Positions 46,877 to 56,405 of a stretch of 64,000 nt of DNA are shown in pieces; the stretch's first letter is position 1; every line of letters starts with the position of its first letter. The stretch covers positions 124,001 through 188,000 of the forward strand of contig NZ_JAATIZ010000003.1 in the NCBI RefSeq assembly GCF_011927625.1, given 5' to 3'. The translations under genes and the position numbers were made by a program. The notes beneath the pieces were generated by a model. That model ran no database searches. It saw only the letters and a program-made list of their open reading frames with translations, and was not told the origin of the DNA. Origin of the DNA: Paenalcaligenes hominis. GTDB lineage: Bacteria > Pseudomonadota > Gammaproteobacteria > Burkholderiales > Burkholderiaceae_B.

Positions 46877-47538
46877 TGGACTTGAATAGCTATAGGCAGC
46901 GTTTGGTAAACGCTGCCCAAGCTTTAGGTGTGGAATTAACCTCTACTCAGGTAGAGGTTTTATTAAAATACCTACAGCAAATGCAGCGTTGGAATAAAAC
47001 ATATAATTTAACTGCTCTACGCGATCCTGAGCTAATGCTAGTTCAGCATATTTTTGACAGTTTAGCAGTCGTTCCTGCTATTCAAGCACTAGCACAAGCT
47101 AAGGCCGACTCAGCCTTAACCATTGTTGATGTAGGTTCAGGCGGTGGTTTACCAGGTGTTGTATTAGCGACGGCATGTTCCACGTGGAACATTCATTGTA
47201 TTGACGCCGTAGAAAAGAAAATGGCTTTTGTACGACAAATGGCTGCCGTACTGACCCTGCCTAATTTAAAAGCGCATCATATCCGCATTGAGCAAGCAGA
47301 GAGTTTCAATGCAGATATTATTATTTCACGAGCATTTGCTTCATTGGTAGATTTTGTTAATTTGTCTGAAAAGCATTTAGCTGAGCAGGGGCAAATTATT
47401 GCTATGAAAGCAAAATACCCTGAAGAGGAAATACTAGATTTAGAGTCAAAAACAGACTGGCGTGTGGAATCTATATTAGAATTAACCGTGCCGGAATTAA
47501 ATGCTGAACGTTGTCTAGTTTATTTAAAAAAAGGGTAG
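46876..47538 (+). CDS. rsmG: 16S rRNA (guanine-527-N7) methyltransferase, 220 aa
   Basis: RsmG (GidB) methylates G527 of 16S rRNA with S-adenosylmethionine. The SAM-binding motif is VDVGSGGGLPGVVLA (about residues 89-103), preceded by NLTALRDPELMLVQHIFDSL. The gene overlaps the mnmG stop by one base (TAATG). A parS palindrome of the second type lies inside it at 47176-47191. Confidence 0.96.
   Translation: MDLNSYRQRLVNAAQALGVELTSTQVEVLLKYLQQMQRWNKTYNLTALRDPELMLVQHIFDSLAVVPAIQALAQAKADSALTIVDVGSGGGLPGVVLATACSTWNIHCIDAVEKKMAFVRQMAAVLTLPNLKAHHIRIEQAESFNADIIISRAFASLVDFVNLSEKHLAEQGQIIAMKAKYPEEEILDLESKTDWRVESILELTVPELNAERCLVYLKKG
47176..47191. promoter_or_regulatory. parS: parS site of the second type, within rsmG
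   Basis: TGTTCCACGTGGAACA is a perfect 16-bp palindrome and the form of parS typical of Pseudomonas and relatives. It lies 350 bp before parA. Confidence 0.82.
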
Positions 47539-47541
47539 GGT

Positions 47542-48333
47542 ATGAGCGCTAAAAAAGCCAGTCATGTGTTTTGTATTGCCAATCAAAAAGGCGGCGTAGG
47601 TAAGACCACCACTTCAGTCAACTTGGCTGCAGCCTTAAGTGCTTTAAAACAAAAAGTATTACTCATAGACCTAGACCCTCAAGGCAATGCCACCATGGGC
47701 AGTGGGGTAGATAAGCAAAATGTAGAGTTAAGTATTTATCAAGTCCTTATTGGGGCGAATACTATCGATGAATGCAAGCAGCGCTCTGAAGCTGGCGGTT
47801 ACGATGTGCTTGCGGCAAACCGAGAGCTATCCGGTGCTGAAATCGACCTAATTCAAATGGATAGCCGAGAAATGCAATTAAAGCTAGCGCTAGAACAAAA
47901 TGCTACCCATTACGACTTTGTATTAATTGACTGCCCACCCACTTTATCGCTACTAACGCTTAATGGTTTAGCCGCTGCTCAGGGGGTTATTATCCCCATG
48001 CAATGCGAGTACTTTGCGCTCGAGGGCTTATCTGACTTAGTTAATACTATCAAACGTGTCTATAGAAATATTAATAACGAATTAGAGCTAATCGGTTTGT
48101 TACGGGTCATGTTTGATCAACGCATTACATTGCAGCGCCAAGTTTCTGATCAAATTGAGCACCATTTTGGTGACAAAGTATTCGAAACAAAAATTCCCCG
48201 CAATGTTCGTCTTGCTGAGGCCCCTAGTCATGGGGTACCAGGTATTGTGTATGACAAAAATTCACGGGGTGCCAAAGCGTATATGGATTTTGGCCGTGAG
48301 TTAATCAAACGCTTGAAAGTGAAAAAGAAATAA
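47542..48333 (+). CDS. parA: Chromosome partitioning ATPase ParA, 263 aa
   Basis: ParA (Soj) is the DNA-binding ATPase that drives origin segregation. The deviant Walker A KGGVGKTTTSVNLAAAL is near residue 15, and DLDPQGNATMGSG and DCPPTLSLLTLNGL give the other ATPase motifs. The short N-terminus marks the chromosomal type Ia-like/Soj form. It is 3 nt after rsmG and 12 nt before parB. Confidence 0.97.
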   Translation: MSAKKASHVFCIANQKGGVGKTTTSVNLAAALSALKQKVLLIDLDPQGNATMGSGVDKQNVELSIYQVLIGANTIDECKQRSEAGGYDVLAANRELSGAEIDLIQMDSREMQLKLALEQNATHYDFVLIDCPPTLSLLTLNGLAAAQGVIIPMQCEYFALEGLSDLVNTIKRVYRNINNELELIGLLRVMFDQRITLQRQVSDQIEHHFGDKVFETKIPRNVRLAEAPSHGVPGIVYDKNSRGAKAYMDFGRELIKRLKVKKK

Positions 48334-48345
48334 AAAGGATCGGTT

Positions 48346-49272
48346 ATGGCTACTACACGTAAACCTAAAGGATTAGGTCGCGGACTGGATGCACTGCTTG
48401 GCGAAGATGCAGATATCTTAGGGGACTTAGGCAAAGCCTCTGATATCCTCGAAGGGGTTAAACCCATTGCGATCAAACAAATTAAAGCCGGTAAATATCA
48501 GCCTCGCACGTTAATGGACGAGGGGGCTCTTAACGAGCTGGCCGACTCAATAAAAAGCCAAGGCTTAATGCAGCCTATCTTATTAAGACCAATAAAAAAA
48601 ACCGGTCAGGTTAAATACGAAATCGTAGCAGGTGAACGCCGTTATCGTGCCGCACAAATTGCAGGCTTAAAAGAAATCTCTGCATTAGTACGCGATATTG
48701 AAGATAAAAATGCAGCGATTATGGCGCTCATAGAAAATATGCAGCGCGAAGACCTCAATCCTCTTGAGGAAGCCCAAGGGGTGAAGCGTTTAATCGATGA
48801 GTTCGGCTATACGCATGAACAGGCTGCCCAAGCCATAGGCCGTTCACGTTCAGCAACCAGTAATTTACTACGCTTAATTAATTTAGCTGAACCTGTACAA
48901 ACCATGCTGTTAGCGGGTGATATTGATATGGGGCACGCTCGTGCTTTGCTAGCTGTTGAAGCCGCTGCGCAAATCATGCTGGCTAACGAAGTGATCGCGC
49001 GCCGTTTAACAGTACGTGAAACAGAACGTCTAGTGGCACGATTTTTAAATGGCGAGATTAACCTAGATAAAAATGCTGCGCCGCAGCAAAAAGAGAAAAA
49101 CGCAGATGTTAAGCGCTTTGAAACCGTATTAGCGGATTACTTAGGTACATCGGTCAATATTAAAGCCAACGCAAAAAACAAAGGCTATTTGCAAATTGCT
49201 TTCCAGGATTGGGAGCATTTAAATGACTTACTTGAACGTCAAGGGTTATTAAAGCTCTTCGAGGAACAATAG
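48346..49272 (+). CDS. parB: Chromosome partitioning protein ParB, 308 aa
   Basis: ParB binds parS, spreads using CTP and recruits SMC. The N-terminus RKPKGLGRGLDALLG is the usual ParA-contacting segment. The CTP-binding ParB/Srx domain has the motif GERRYRAAQ, with ENMQREDLNPLEEA following. The HTH is around YTHEQAAQAIGRSRSATSNLLRLINL. A C-terminal dimerisation domain ends the protein. Likely target sites are the parS copies listed in this window. Confidence 0.97.
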   Translation: MATTRKPKGLGRGLDALLGEDADILGDLGKASDILEGVKPIAIKQIKAGKYQPRTLMDEGALNELADSIKSQGLMQPILLRPIKKTGQVKYEIVAGERRYRAAQIAGLKEISALVRDIEDKNAAIMALIENMQREDLNPLEEAQGVKRLIDEFGYTHEQAAQAIGRSRSATSNLLRLINLAEPVQTMLLAGDIDMGHARALLAVEAAAQIMLANEVIARRLTVRETERLVARFLNGEINLDKNAAPQQKEKNADVKRFETVLADYLGTSVNIKANAKNKGYLQIAFQDWEHLNDLLERQGLLKLFEEQ

Positions 49273-49283
49273 CGCATTACCTA

Positions 49284-49319
49284 TTAAAAAAACCTGCACG
49301 CGATAGCAGGTTTTTTTTA
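49284..49319 (+). terminator. Terminator after parB
   Basis: AAAACCTGC and GCAGGTTTT flank an 8-nt loop, with eight T residues following. It ends the mnmG-rsmG-parA-parB operon. Confidence 0.87.
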
Positions 49320-49471
49320 GCCTAAAAGTAGGGTAGATAAGCACAGCCTAATAAGAGCCAGTTAAGTTATATTATGCGCATCGGCACTACGCCGCAAAAT
49401 ACATTCAACCATAAAACAATGTAACTAAAAGTTACTTCAATTTTTCTTTGCTACCAGCTAAGAGGATGCGT

Positions 49472-50788
49472 ATGTTTAAAGCAATAACTAATTTTTCTGT
49501 GCGCTTAGTCGAGCGTTATTTGCCGGACCCTTATATTTTTGTCATTTTACTAACGTTAATCGCAGGGGGAGCAGCGGCGTTTGTAGAACACAAAACGCCA
49601 ATGGCGATTGTGAATATGTGGGGTGATGGCTTTTGGGGCTTGCTCGGCTTTACCATGCAAATGCTACTGGTGTTAGTTGCTGGCTATATGTTAGCCAGTA
49701 CACCAGCGGTACGACGCATTTTGGCAGCCTTAGCGTCCTTACCCAAATCTGCGGGCGCTGCTATTATTTTGGTGACCCTAGTGGCCTTGGTGGCTGACTG
49801 GATCAACTGGGGCTTTGGTCTGGTTGTCAGCGCTTTATTTGCTAAAGAAATTGCCCGTAAAGTACGGGTAGACTATCGATTGCTCGTCGCTAGTGCCTAT
49901 TCGGGTTTCATCGTTTGGCATGGTGGCTTGGCAGGCTCAGTGCCATTAACGATCGCGACCAAAGGCCATTTTCACGAAGATAAAATGGGCATCATTGGTA
50001 CCGGTGATACGATTTTCTCTACATTTAACCTTTTACTAGTGGCTGCCATGTTTATTGTGGTGCCGTTAGTCAACCGGTTGATGATGCCTGACGAGAAAGA
50101 CAGTGTATATATTGACCCTGCTTTATTAAAAGACCCTGAGCCAACCCGCTCTGATGCGGAACAAAACCGTCCTGCCGATAAACTTGAAAAAAGTTATGTG
50201 CTTTCCATGTTGATTGGGTTCGCAGGGCTCGCTTATTTGTTTAACTATTATATAGTGCGAGGGGCCGGTCTTAATCTAAACGTGATCAATTTTACCTTTT
50301 TGGTATTAGCGATTGTGCTGCATGGTAATGCACGTAACTTATTAAATGCTTTGGATGAAGCCATTAAAGGCGGCGCTGGGATTGTGATTCAATTCCCTTT
50401 TTACGCAGGCATTATGGCTATTATGGTGGACTCGGGTCTAGCGGCTACTTTATCTGATTGGCTTGTGTCATTCGCCACAGCACACACATTACCGTTTTGG
50501 ACCTTTCTCAGCGCAGGCCTGGTTAATGTGTTTGTGCCATCAGGTGGCGGCCAGTGGGCAGTACAAAGTTCAGTGGTAATTTCAGCCGCCCAATCCTTGG
50601 ATGCCGATGTGGCCCGAGTTGCCATGGCGGTTGCCTGGGGTGATGCATGGACAAACCTATTACAACCTTTCTGGGCACTGCCTGTGTTGGCCATTGCAGG
50701 CTTGAAAGCTAAAGACATCATGGGCTTTTGTTTAATCCAGCTTGTGGTGACTGGAATAATTATCTCTATAGGTTTAACTTACTTCTAA
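49472..50788 (+). CDS. Short-chain fatty acid transporter, AtoE family, 438 aa
   Basis: This inner-membrane permease of about twelve segments matches the AtoE family for acetoacetate and short-chain acids. Characteristic parts are VERYLPDPYIFVILLTLIAGG near the N-terminus, DWINWGFGLVVSALFAKEIA, and the late GLVNVFVPSGGGQWAVQS followed by AWGDAWTNLLQPFWALP. AAGAGG lies six bases before the ATG at 49472, so earlier in-frame starts are rejected. No CoA-transferase genes adjoin, unlike the E. coli ato operon. A GTAACTAAAAGTTAC palindrome (49421-49435) lies upstream and may be an operator. Confidence 0.88.
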   Translation: MFKAITNFSVRLVERYLPDPYIFVILLTLIAGGAAAFVEHKTPMAIVNMWGDGFWGLLGFTMQMLLVLVAGYMLASTPAVRRILAALASLPKSAGAAIILVTLVALVADWINWGFGLVVSALFAKEIARKVRVDYRLLVASAYSGFIVWHGGLAGSVPLTIATKGHFHEDKMGIIGTGDTIFSTFNLLLVAAMFIVVPLVNRLMMPDEKDSVYIDPALLKDPEPTRSDAEQNRPADKLEKSYVLSMLIGFAGLAYLFNYYIVRGAGLNLNVINFTFLVLAIVLHGNARNLLNALDEAIKGGAGIVIQFPFYAGIMAIMVDSGLAATLSDWLVSFATAHTLPFWTFLSAGLVNVFVPSGGGQWAVQSSVVISAAQSLDADVARVAMAVAWGDAWTNLLQPFWALPVLAIAGLKAKDIMGFCLIQLVVTGIIISIGLTYF

Positions 50789-50810
50789 AAGCAGTAAACC
50801 CGATCACGTC

Positions 50811-50838
50811 GAAGCGGCTTAAAGCCGCTTCATTTTTT
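50811..50838 (+). terminator. Terminator after the fatty acid transporter
   Basis: GAAGCGGCTT pairs with AAGCCGCTTC almost without loop (one A), followed by ATTTTTT. Confidence 0.8.
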
Positions 50839-50840
50839 AC

Positions 50841-50869
50841 TTGACACGGCTTTGAATTTTTGCAATAAT
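50841..50869 (+). promoter_or_regulatory. Promoter 1 of the tRNA-tuf operon
   Basis: TTGACA (50841-50846), a 17-bp spacer and AATAAT (50864-50869) form a near-consensus sigma-70 promoter about 90 bp before tRNA-Tyr. Confidence 0.75.
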
Positions 50870-50911
50870 CTATTTTTTGGTTGCTTTGAATATAGCAGCG
50901 ACTAAATTTGC

Positions 50912-50940
50912 TTGACTAGTTCTTTTAACTCAAGCATAAT
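50912..50940 (+). promoter_or_regulatory. Promoter 2 of the tRNA-tuf operon
   Basis: TTGACT (50912-50917), a 17-bp spacer and CATAAT (50935-50940) stand 15 bp before tRNA-Tyr, in tandem with promoter 1. Confidence 0.75.
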
Positions 50941-50955
50941 CACAAATCTATATAC

Positions 50956-51041
50956 GGTGGGATACCCAAGTGGCTAACGGGGGCAGACTGTAAATCTGTT
51001 GGCTTACGCCTACGTAGGTTCGAATCCTACTCCCACCACCA
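50956..51041 (+). tRNA. tRNA-Tyr (GTA)
   Basis: The acceptor arms GGTGGGA and TCCCACC pair; the anticodon loop ACTGTAAATCT gives GUA; there is a long variable arm, as in type II tRNAs, and an encoded CCA end. Confidence 0.96.
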
Positions 51042-51089
51042 AATTCATATAGAGACACTGATTAGTGTTTCCGGGTAGAAGAATCGCCT

Positions 51090-51163
51090 GCGGGTGTAGC
51101 TCAATGGTAGAGCAGAAGCCTTCCAAGCTTAAGACGAGGGTTCGATTCCCTTCACCCGCTCCA
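51090..51163 (+). tRNA. tRNA-Gly (TCC)
   Basis: The acceptor GCGGGTG pairs with CACCCGC; the anticodon is UCC in CCTTCCAAG; GGTTCGATTCC forms the T loop; CCA is encoded. Confidence 0.96.
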
Positions 51164-51174
51164 AAATATATGTT

Positions 51175-51249
<75 letters not shown>

Positions 51250-51294
51250 CACATCTCATTTCTTTCACGTCTTAATTCCTTTCAGGAGTCTGCC

Positions 51295-52485
51295 ATGGCT
51301 AAAGGCAAGTTTGAACGGACGAAACCGCACGTCAACGTTGGTACTATTGGTCACGTTGATCACGGTAAAACCACATTAACCGCGGCTATTTGTACAGTTC
51401 TAGCCAAAGAATACGGCGGCGAAGCACGCGACTACGCACAAATTGACGCAGCTCCTGAAGAAAAAGCACGCGGTATCACTATTTCTACTTCACACGTAGA
51501 ATACGAAACCCCTAACCGTCACTACGCACACGTAGACTGTCCTGGTCACGCTGACTATGTTAAAAACATGATCACCGGCGCAGCACAGATGGACGGCGCG
51601 ATTTTGGTATGTTCCGCTGCTGATGGCCCCATGCCTCAGACACGCGAGCACATCTTGTTAAGCCGTCAGGTTGGCGTGCCTTACATTGTTGTGTTCTTGA
51701 ACAAAGCCGATATGGTTGACGATGAAGAGTTGCTCGAGTTGGTAGAAATGGAAGTGCGCGAGCTACTTTCCAGCTACGATTTCCCTGGCGACGACACCCC
51801 AATCATCAAAGGTTCTGCCAAGCTAGCGCTTGAAGGCGACATGGGTCCTTTGGGTCACCCCGCTGTATTGGAATTGGCTGCTGCACTAGACAGCTACATC
51901 CCAACACCCGAGCGTGCGGTTGACGGTACCTTCTTGATGCCTGTTGAAGACGTGTTCTCCATCTCCGGTCGCGGTACTGTAGTAACTGGTCGTATCGAGC
52001 GTGGTGTGGTGAAAGTCGGCGAGGAAATCGAAATCGTTGGTATTCGTGACACCGTTAAGTCCACATGTACTGGTGTAGAGATGTTCCGCAAGTTGCTTGA
52101 CCAAGGTGAAGCTGGCGATAACGTGGGTGTACTACTACGTGGTACCAAACGTGAAGACGTTGAGCGTGGCCAGGTTCTAGCGGCTCCCGGTTCGATCAAG
52201 CCTCACACCGACTTTGCGGCCGAGGTGTACATTCTGTCCAAAGAAGAGGGTGGTCGTCACACCCCATTCTTTAAAGGCTACCGTCCTCAGTTCTACTTCC
52301 GTACGACTGACGTCACCGGTACCATTGAGCTACCTGAAGACAAAGAAATGGTTCTACCTGGCGACAACGTTGCCATGAACGTTTCCTTGATCGCTCCTAT
52401 CGCTATGGAAGAAGGTCTACGTTTCGCGATTCGCGAAGGTGGCCGTACCGTTGGCGCTGGCGTGGTAGCTAAAATCATCAAATAA
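51295..52485 (+). CDS. tuf: Translation elongation factor Tu, 396 aa
   Basis: EF-Tu delivers aminoacyl-tRNA to the ribosome as a GTP complex. [13 protein letters not shown] (P-loop), [12 protein letters not shown] and NKADMVDD are the GTPase motifs, followed by two beta-barrel domains. AGGAG precedes the ATG at 51295; a longer in-frame start would run through tRNA-Thr and is rejected. The tuf gene follows three tRNA genes as in many bacteria. A second tuf copy elsewhere in the genome is common but cannot be judged here. Confidence 0.98.
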   Translation: MAKGKFERTKPHVNVGTIGHVDHGKTTLTAAICTVLAKEYGGEARDYAQIDAAPEEKARGITISTSHVEYETPNRHYAHVDCPGHADYVKNMITGAAQMDGAILVCSAADGPMPQTREHILLSRQVGVPYIVVFLNKADMVDDEELLELVEMEVRELLSSYDFPGDDTPIIKGSAKLALEGDMGPLGHPAVLELAAALDSYIPTPERAVDGTFLMPVEDVFSISGRGTVVTGRIERGVVKVGEEIEIVGIRDTVKSTCTGVEMFRKLLDQGEAGDNVGVLLRGTKREDVERGQVLAAPGSIKPHTDFAAEVYILSKEEGGRHTPFFKGYRPQFYFRTTDVTGTIELPEDKEMVLPGDNVAMNVSLIAPIAMEEGLRFAIREGGRTVGAGVVAKIIK

Positions 52486-52510
52486 ACTAATTTTTAGTTT
52501 ATGATGCGCT

Positions 52511-52545
52511 AAAAAGGCTTGGTCTTAGGACTCAAGCCTTTTTTG
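52511..52545 (+). terminator. Terminator after tuf
   Basis: AAAAAGGCTTG pairs with CAAGCCTTTTT around a 12-nt loop (GTCTTAGGACT), with T residues following. Confidence 0.85.
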
Positions 52546-52808
52546 TTATGTGTTTAAGTAAACGGCAAGGTAACTATGCTGGCTTTTTGGATGCTGAAGG
52601 CCGCGTGCAAGGGGCTCTAAAATAAAGTAGAGCAAAATATAAAAATATAGGGTAAAATACCTTTTATTGCAGCAGCAGTTGGTTTTTGCCAAAAATAAAC
52701 CACATTATTAATTAAAAAAATCAAAAAAAGCCTTGCGTTTAGTAAAAGGTTTTTGTATAATCGTTTTTTGTACTTGAAAAGTGAGTCTTTTTTCACTTTT
52801 AGGGTTTT
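52546..52808 (+). promoter_or_regulatory. Gene-free AT-rich gap with promoter for tRNA-Trp and secE
   Basis: Between tuf and tRNA-Trp no gene was found. The clear element is a promoter: TTGCGT (52733-52738), 17-bp spacer and a perfect TATAAT (52756-52761), about 50 bp before tRNA-Trp. The flanks are rich in A and T runs, as in UP-element-bearing stable-RNA promoters. Confidence 0.78.
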
Positions 52809-52884
52809 AGGGGTATAGCTCAATTGGCAGAGCGTCGGTCTCCAAAACCGAAGGTTGAGGGTTCGATTCCTTCTGCCCCTGCCA
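52809..52884 (+). tRNA. tRNA-Trp (CCA)
   Basis: AGGGGTA pairs with TGCCCCT; the anticodon loop TCTCCAAAA gives CCA; the 3' CCA end is encoded. It directly precedes secE, as in other betaproteobacteria. Confidence 0.96.
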
Positions 52885-52927
52885 CTTCAGTCAATCGTCA
52901 CCTACTGTGGCGTCCAATCGTCGAACT

Positions 52928-53308
52928 ATGTCGAATACCAACGTTGAAACCGTTAACCGCGGCCCGGATCGTGTAAAGCTGGGCTTGGCAATCGTAGTGC
53001 TTGCCGCAGGGATTGTTGGTTACTCTTTGCTCGAAACGCAACCCGGAATTGTCCGGGTAGGTGTGTTTTTGGCGTCTGTGATTGCTGCAGCTTTTATTGC
53101 TTGGACCTCTGAAACAGGTAAACGAGCAGTGGGATACCTCAAAGATTCCTACTACGAAGTAAAGCGCGTTCACTGGCCCTCTCGCAAAGAAACCACTCAA
53201 ATGACTGCTATTGTCTTCGCTTTTGTGGCGGTCATGGCTGTATTGCTGTGGGTCATCGACCGAGGACTAGAGTGGGTTATCTATGGTCTATTACTAGGCT
53301 GGAAATAA
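52928..53308 (+). CDS. secE: Preprotein translocase subunit SecE, 126 aa
   Basis: SecE is the essential small subunit of the SecYEG channel. Three hydrophobic segments are visible (about residues 20-37, 44-60 and 93-120), the three-span type of proteobacteria. The conserved cytoplasmic motif is YYEVKRVHWPSRKETTQMT. The ATG at 52928 starts the normal N-terminus; an earlier frame start is too close to tRNA-Trp. nusG follows in 9 nt. Confidence 0.96.
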   Translation: MSNTNVETVNRGPDRVKLGLAIVVLAAGIVGYSLLETQPGIVRVGVFLASVIAAAFIAWTSETGKRAVGYLKDSYYEVKRVHWPSRKETTQMTAIVFAFVAVMAVLLWVIDRGLEWVIYGLLLGWK

Positions 53309-53317
53309 AGGGCACAC

Positions 53318-53851
53318 ATGAGCAAACGCTGGTATGTCGTACACGTTTATTCTGGTATGGAAAAAAGCGTGCAAAGGGCTTTGATCGAGCGCATTGAACG
53401 TGCTGAATTAGAAGACTCCTTTGGTCAAATTTTGATTCCATCCGAAGAAGTCGTCGAAGTAAAAAACGGTAAAAAATCTATTTCCCAACGTAGAATCTTT
53501 CCAGGTTACGTGCTGGTCGAGATGGATCTTACTGATGAAACATGGCACTTAGTGCGTAGCACAAACCGTGTTACTGGTTTCTTGGGTGGTTCTGGCAACC
53601 GTCCTACCCCAATCTCTCAACGAGAAGTGAACGAGATTCTTTCCCAAATGGAAGAGGGTACCGAGAAACCACGTCCAAAAATTTTGTTCGAAGTGGGCGA
53701 GATGGTTCGTGTCAAAGAAGGTCCTTTTGCGGATTTCAATGGCAACATCGAAGAAGTCAACTACGAAAAATCCAAGGTGCGTGTATCAGTGACTATTTTT
53801 GGTCGCTCCACCCCTGTGGAACTTGATTTTGATCAGGTCGAAAAGACCTAA
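53318..53851 (+). CDS. nusG: Transcription antitermination/elongation factor NusG, 177 aa
   Basis: NusG binds RNA polymerase and contacts Rho or S10. The NGN domain opens with [20 protein letters not shown] and has PGYVLVEM, and the C-terminal KOW domain reads [23 protein letters not shown]. Length is standard. Confidence 0.97.
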   Translation: MSKRWYVVHVYSGMEKSVQRALIERIERAELEDSFGQILIPSEEVVEVKNGKKSISQRRIFPGYVLVEMDLTDETWHLVRSTNRVTGFLGGSGNRPTPISQREVNEILSQMEEGTEKPRPKILFEVGEMVRVKEGPFADFNGNIEEVNYEKSKVRVSVTIFGRSTPVELDFDQVEKT

Positions 53852-53911
53852 TTACTAACCCCCGGGGAGCCTAATTCTTTTATTAGGCGCTAACCCGCAA
53901 GGAGTCTTATC

Positions 53912-54343
53912 ATGGCGAAGAAAATCGTCGGTTTTATCAAGCTGCAAGTACCAGCTGGTAAAGCTAACCCTTCCCCACCCATTGGCCCAGCTTTGGGTCA
54001 ACGTGGTCTAAACATCATGGAATTCTGTAAAGCGTTTAACGCTCAAACCCAAGGCATGGAGCCCGGTTTGCCAATTCCAGTTGTAATTACCGCCTACGCA
54101 GATAAAAGTTTCACTTTTATCATGAAAACACCACCTGCAACGATCTTAATCAAGAAAGCTGTAGGTATCCAAAGCGGTTCTGCTCGTCCAAACCTAGATA
54201 AAGTAGGTACATTGACACGCGCTCAAGCTGAAGAAATCGCCAAAACCAAAGAACCCGACCTAACTGCCGCCGATATGGATGCAGCGGTTCGTACTATTGC
54301 CGGTACTGCTCGCAGTATGGGTATTAACGTAGAAGGGGTTTAA
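53912..54343 (+). CDS. rplK: 50S ribosomal protein L11, 143 aa
   Basis: L11 binds the GTPase-associated centre of 23S rRNA. The N-terminus [32 protein letters not shown] and the C-terminal [14 protein letters not shown] are standard. AAGGAG lies before the ATG, and rplA follows in 5 nt. Confidence 0.98.
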   Translation: MAKKIVGFIKLQVPAGKANPSPPIGPALGQRGLNIMEFCKAFNAQTQGMEPGLPIPVVITAYADKSFTFIMKTPPATILIKKAVGIQSGSARPNLDKVGTLTRAQAEEIAKTKEPDLTAADMDAAVRTIAGTARSMGINVEGV

Positions 54344-54348
54344 GAGTC

Positions 54349-55044
54349 ATGGCTAAACTAAGCAAACGCGCAGCAGCTATCGCCGCTAAAATCGACCGTA
54401 ATACATTTTATCCTGTTACTGAAGCTCTAACACTCGTTAAAGAGACAGCAACAGCTAAATTTGACGAATCCATCGACGTTGCCGTTCAGCTCGGTATTGA
54501 TCCTCGTAAATCCGACCAATTGGTTCGTGGTTCAGTGGTTCTACCTGCTGGTACAGGTAAAACAGTACGTGTTGCTGTTTTCGCTCAAGGCGAAAAAGCC
54601 GAAGAAGCACGTGCAGCGGGCGCCGATATCGTTGGTATGGAAGACCTAGCAGAACAAATCAAAGCCGGTCAAATGGACTTTGATATTGTGATTGCTTCGC
54701 CTGACACCATGCGTATTGTTGGTACTTTAGGTCAGGTTCTCGGTCCTCGTGGCCTCATGCCAAACCCTAAAGTCGGTACTGTGACTCCTGATGTAGTAAC
54801 AGCTATCAACAACGCCAAAGCGGGTCAGGTTCAATACCGTACAGATAAAGCCGGTATTATCCATGCCACTATTGGTCGCGCCTCGTTCAACGTTGAACAG
54901 TTGCAAGAAAACTTAGTCGCATTGGTAGATGCTCTAGCTAAAGCTCGTCCAGCTGCTGCTAAAGGTGTTTACATGCGTAAAGTCGCAGTATCTTCCACCA
55001 TGGGTGGCGGTGCTCGCGTAGATATCGCTTCTTTACAAGTTTAA
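54349..55044 (+). CDS. rplA: 50S ribosomal protein L1, 231 aa
   Basis: L1 binds the mobile L1 stalk of 23S rRNA and represses its own operon in many bacteria. Signatures are [28 protein letters not shown] and [15 protein letters not shown]. It ends 217 nt before rplJ, a gap holding the L10 leader. Confidence 0.98.
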   Translation: MAKLSKRAAAIAAKIDRNTFYPVTEALTLVKETATAKFDESIDVAVQLGIDPRKSDQLVRGSVVLPAGTGKTVRVAVFAQGEKAEEARAAGADIVGMEDLAEQIKAGQMDFDIVIASPDTMRIVGTLGQVLGPRGLMPNPKVGTVTPDVVTAINNAKAGQVQYRTDKAGIIHATIGRASFNVEQLQENLVALVDALAKARPAAAKGVYMRKVAVSSTMGGGARVDIASLQV

Positions 55045-55261
55045 TTTGTAAAGAAAACTAGTTACTTTGGGCTGCAGTACAACGTGTGTGTACTGTTGCT
55101 GTCAAAGACCGTTGGAGCTAATTCATTAGCTTAATTAAAGCTTCGGCTTTATCCAACGTAGACGGCGCCCAGGAAGATTTTCTTTCCAGAATCTCGACCA
55201 GGTGCGCCGCATTCGGTTGATGTAAGGAATCAGCCTTACATCTAGAAAGGAGTGTTCAACC
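55045..55261 (+). promoter_or_regulatory. rplJL leader (probable L10 autoregulatory region)
   Basis: This 217-nt gap between rplA and rplJ contains several short complementary segments and ends in GAAAGGAG before the GTG start. In proteobacteria this interval binds the L10-L12 complex and controls rplJL translation. I infer the same here from position and length; I did not fold it. Confidence 0.5.
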
Positions 55262-55786
55262 GTGAGTCTCAATCGTCAAGAGAAAGCGTTAGTTATCGAA
55301 GAGGTTGCTGGTCAAGTCAGCAATGCACAATCGATCGTTATCGCGGAATATCGTGGTTTGGACGTGGCCTCCGTTACCGTATTGCGCAAACAAGCGCGTG
55401 AGTCGGGCGTGTACCTACGTGTTCTTAAAAACACGTTAGTTCGTCGCGCTATTGCTGATACTTCTTTTGATGGCTTATCCGACCAACTCGTTGGTCCACT
55501 AATGTACGCCATCAGTGAAGATCCAGTAGCTGCTGCGAAAACCCTCGCTGATTTCGCTAAAACCAATCCAAGCCTAGTCATTAAAGGCGGTGCTATGCCT
55601 AATAGCATCCTTGACGAAGCTGGCGTCAAAGCGTTGGCATCTATGCCTTCCCGCGACGAACTATTGGCGAAATTGCTTGGCACGATGCAAGCTCCTATCG
55701 CTCAATTTGTGCGTACGCTTAACGAAGTACCAACTAAATTTGTACGTGGCTTGGCTGCTGTACGCGATCAAAAAGAAAGCGCGTAA
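55262..55786 (+). CDS. rplJ: 50S ribosomal protein L10, 174 aa
   Basis: L10 anchors L7/L12 dimers to the ribosome. The N-terminus [16 protein letters not shown] and the segment [20 protein letters not shown] are typical. Translation begins at GTG with GAAAGGAG upstream. rplL follows after an 81-nt gap. Confidence 0.97.
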   Translation: MSLNRQEKALVIEEVAGQVSNAQSIVIAEYRGLDVASVTVLRKQARESGVYLRVLKNTLVRRAIADTSFDGLSDQLVGPLMYAISEDPVAAAKTLADFAKTNPSLVIKGGAMPNSILDEAGVKALASMPSRDELLAKLLGTMQAPIAQFVRTLNEVPTKFVRGLAAVRDQKESA

Positions 55787-55867
55787 TTACAAACACATTG
55801 GTAATTCGTTGTATCGGGTACCATTCCCAAACCTGGCATAAAAACTTTTTTATCTGGAATTTTGAAA

Positions 55868-56242
55868 ATGACTAAAGATCAAATCCTCGAAGCTATCGCA
55901 AGCATGACAGTGCTAGAGCTATCCGAGCTAATCACTGAAATGGAAGACAAATTCGGTGTTTCCGCTGCTGCAGCTGCTGTTGCTGTTGCTGCTCCTGCTG
56001 CTGGTGGTGCTGCTGCCGCTGCTGAAGAAAAAACCGAGTTCACTGTTCACCTAGCTGAAGTTGGCGACAAGAAAGTTAACGTAATTAAAGCTGTTCGTGA
56101 AATCACTGGTCTAGGCCTAAAAGAAGCCAAAGACTTGGTTGACGGCGCTCCTAAAGACGTTAAAGAAGGCGTTTCCAAAGACGAAGCCGAAGAAGCTAAG
56201 AAAAAGCTTGAAGAGGCTGGTGCTAAAGTCGAGCTTAAGTAA
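55868..56242 (+). CDS. rplL: 50S ribosomal protein L7/L12, 124 aa
   Basis: L7/L12 forms the flexible stalk that recruits translation GTPases. It has an N-terminal dimer domain ([25 protein letters not shown]), an alanine-rich hinge (about residues 35-52) and a C-terminal domain with [23 protein letters not shown]. The ATG at 55868 is chosen over an in-frame TTG two codons earlier. Confidence 0.97.
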   Translation: MTKDQILEAIASMTVLELSELITEMEDKFGVSAAAAAVAVAAPAAGGAAAAAEEKTEFTVHLAEVGDKKVNVIKAVREITGLGLKEAKDLVDGAPKDVKEGVSKDEAEEAKKKLEEAGAKVELK

Positions 56243-56255
56243 TCTCGATTTGATT

Positions 56256-56291
56256 GCCCGGGAAGCGCTAAATTTGCCTTCCCGGGCTTTT
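56256..56291 (+). terminator. Terminator or attenuator between rplL and rpoB
   Basis: GCCCGGGAAG pairs with CTTCCCGGGC around a 12-nt loop, followed by only four T. Partial termination here is the usual way to set ribosomal protein and RNA polymerase ratios. Confidence 0.78.
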
Positions 56292-56405
56292 GCGTCTCCA
56301 GAAAACCTATAGATTCAACCCGTTCAACACCATGAGTTAGGTTTTCTAGAGTCGTAAACCGGGGTCGTGGTTGACGGCCCGTGTAACCCTTGAGTCGGAG
56401 TGCTC

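Noticed and set aside
52617-52823. Minus-strand frame in the gap before tRNA-Trp
   Set aside because: Lysine- and leucine-rich low-complexity reading of an A/T-rich promoter region, overlapping the tRNA.
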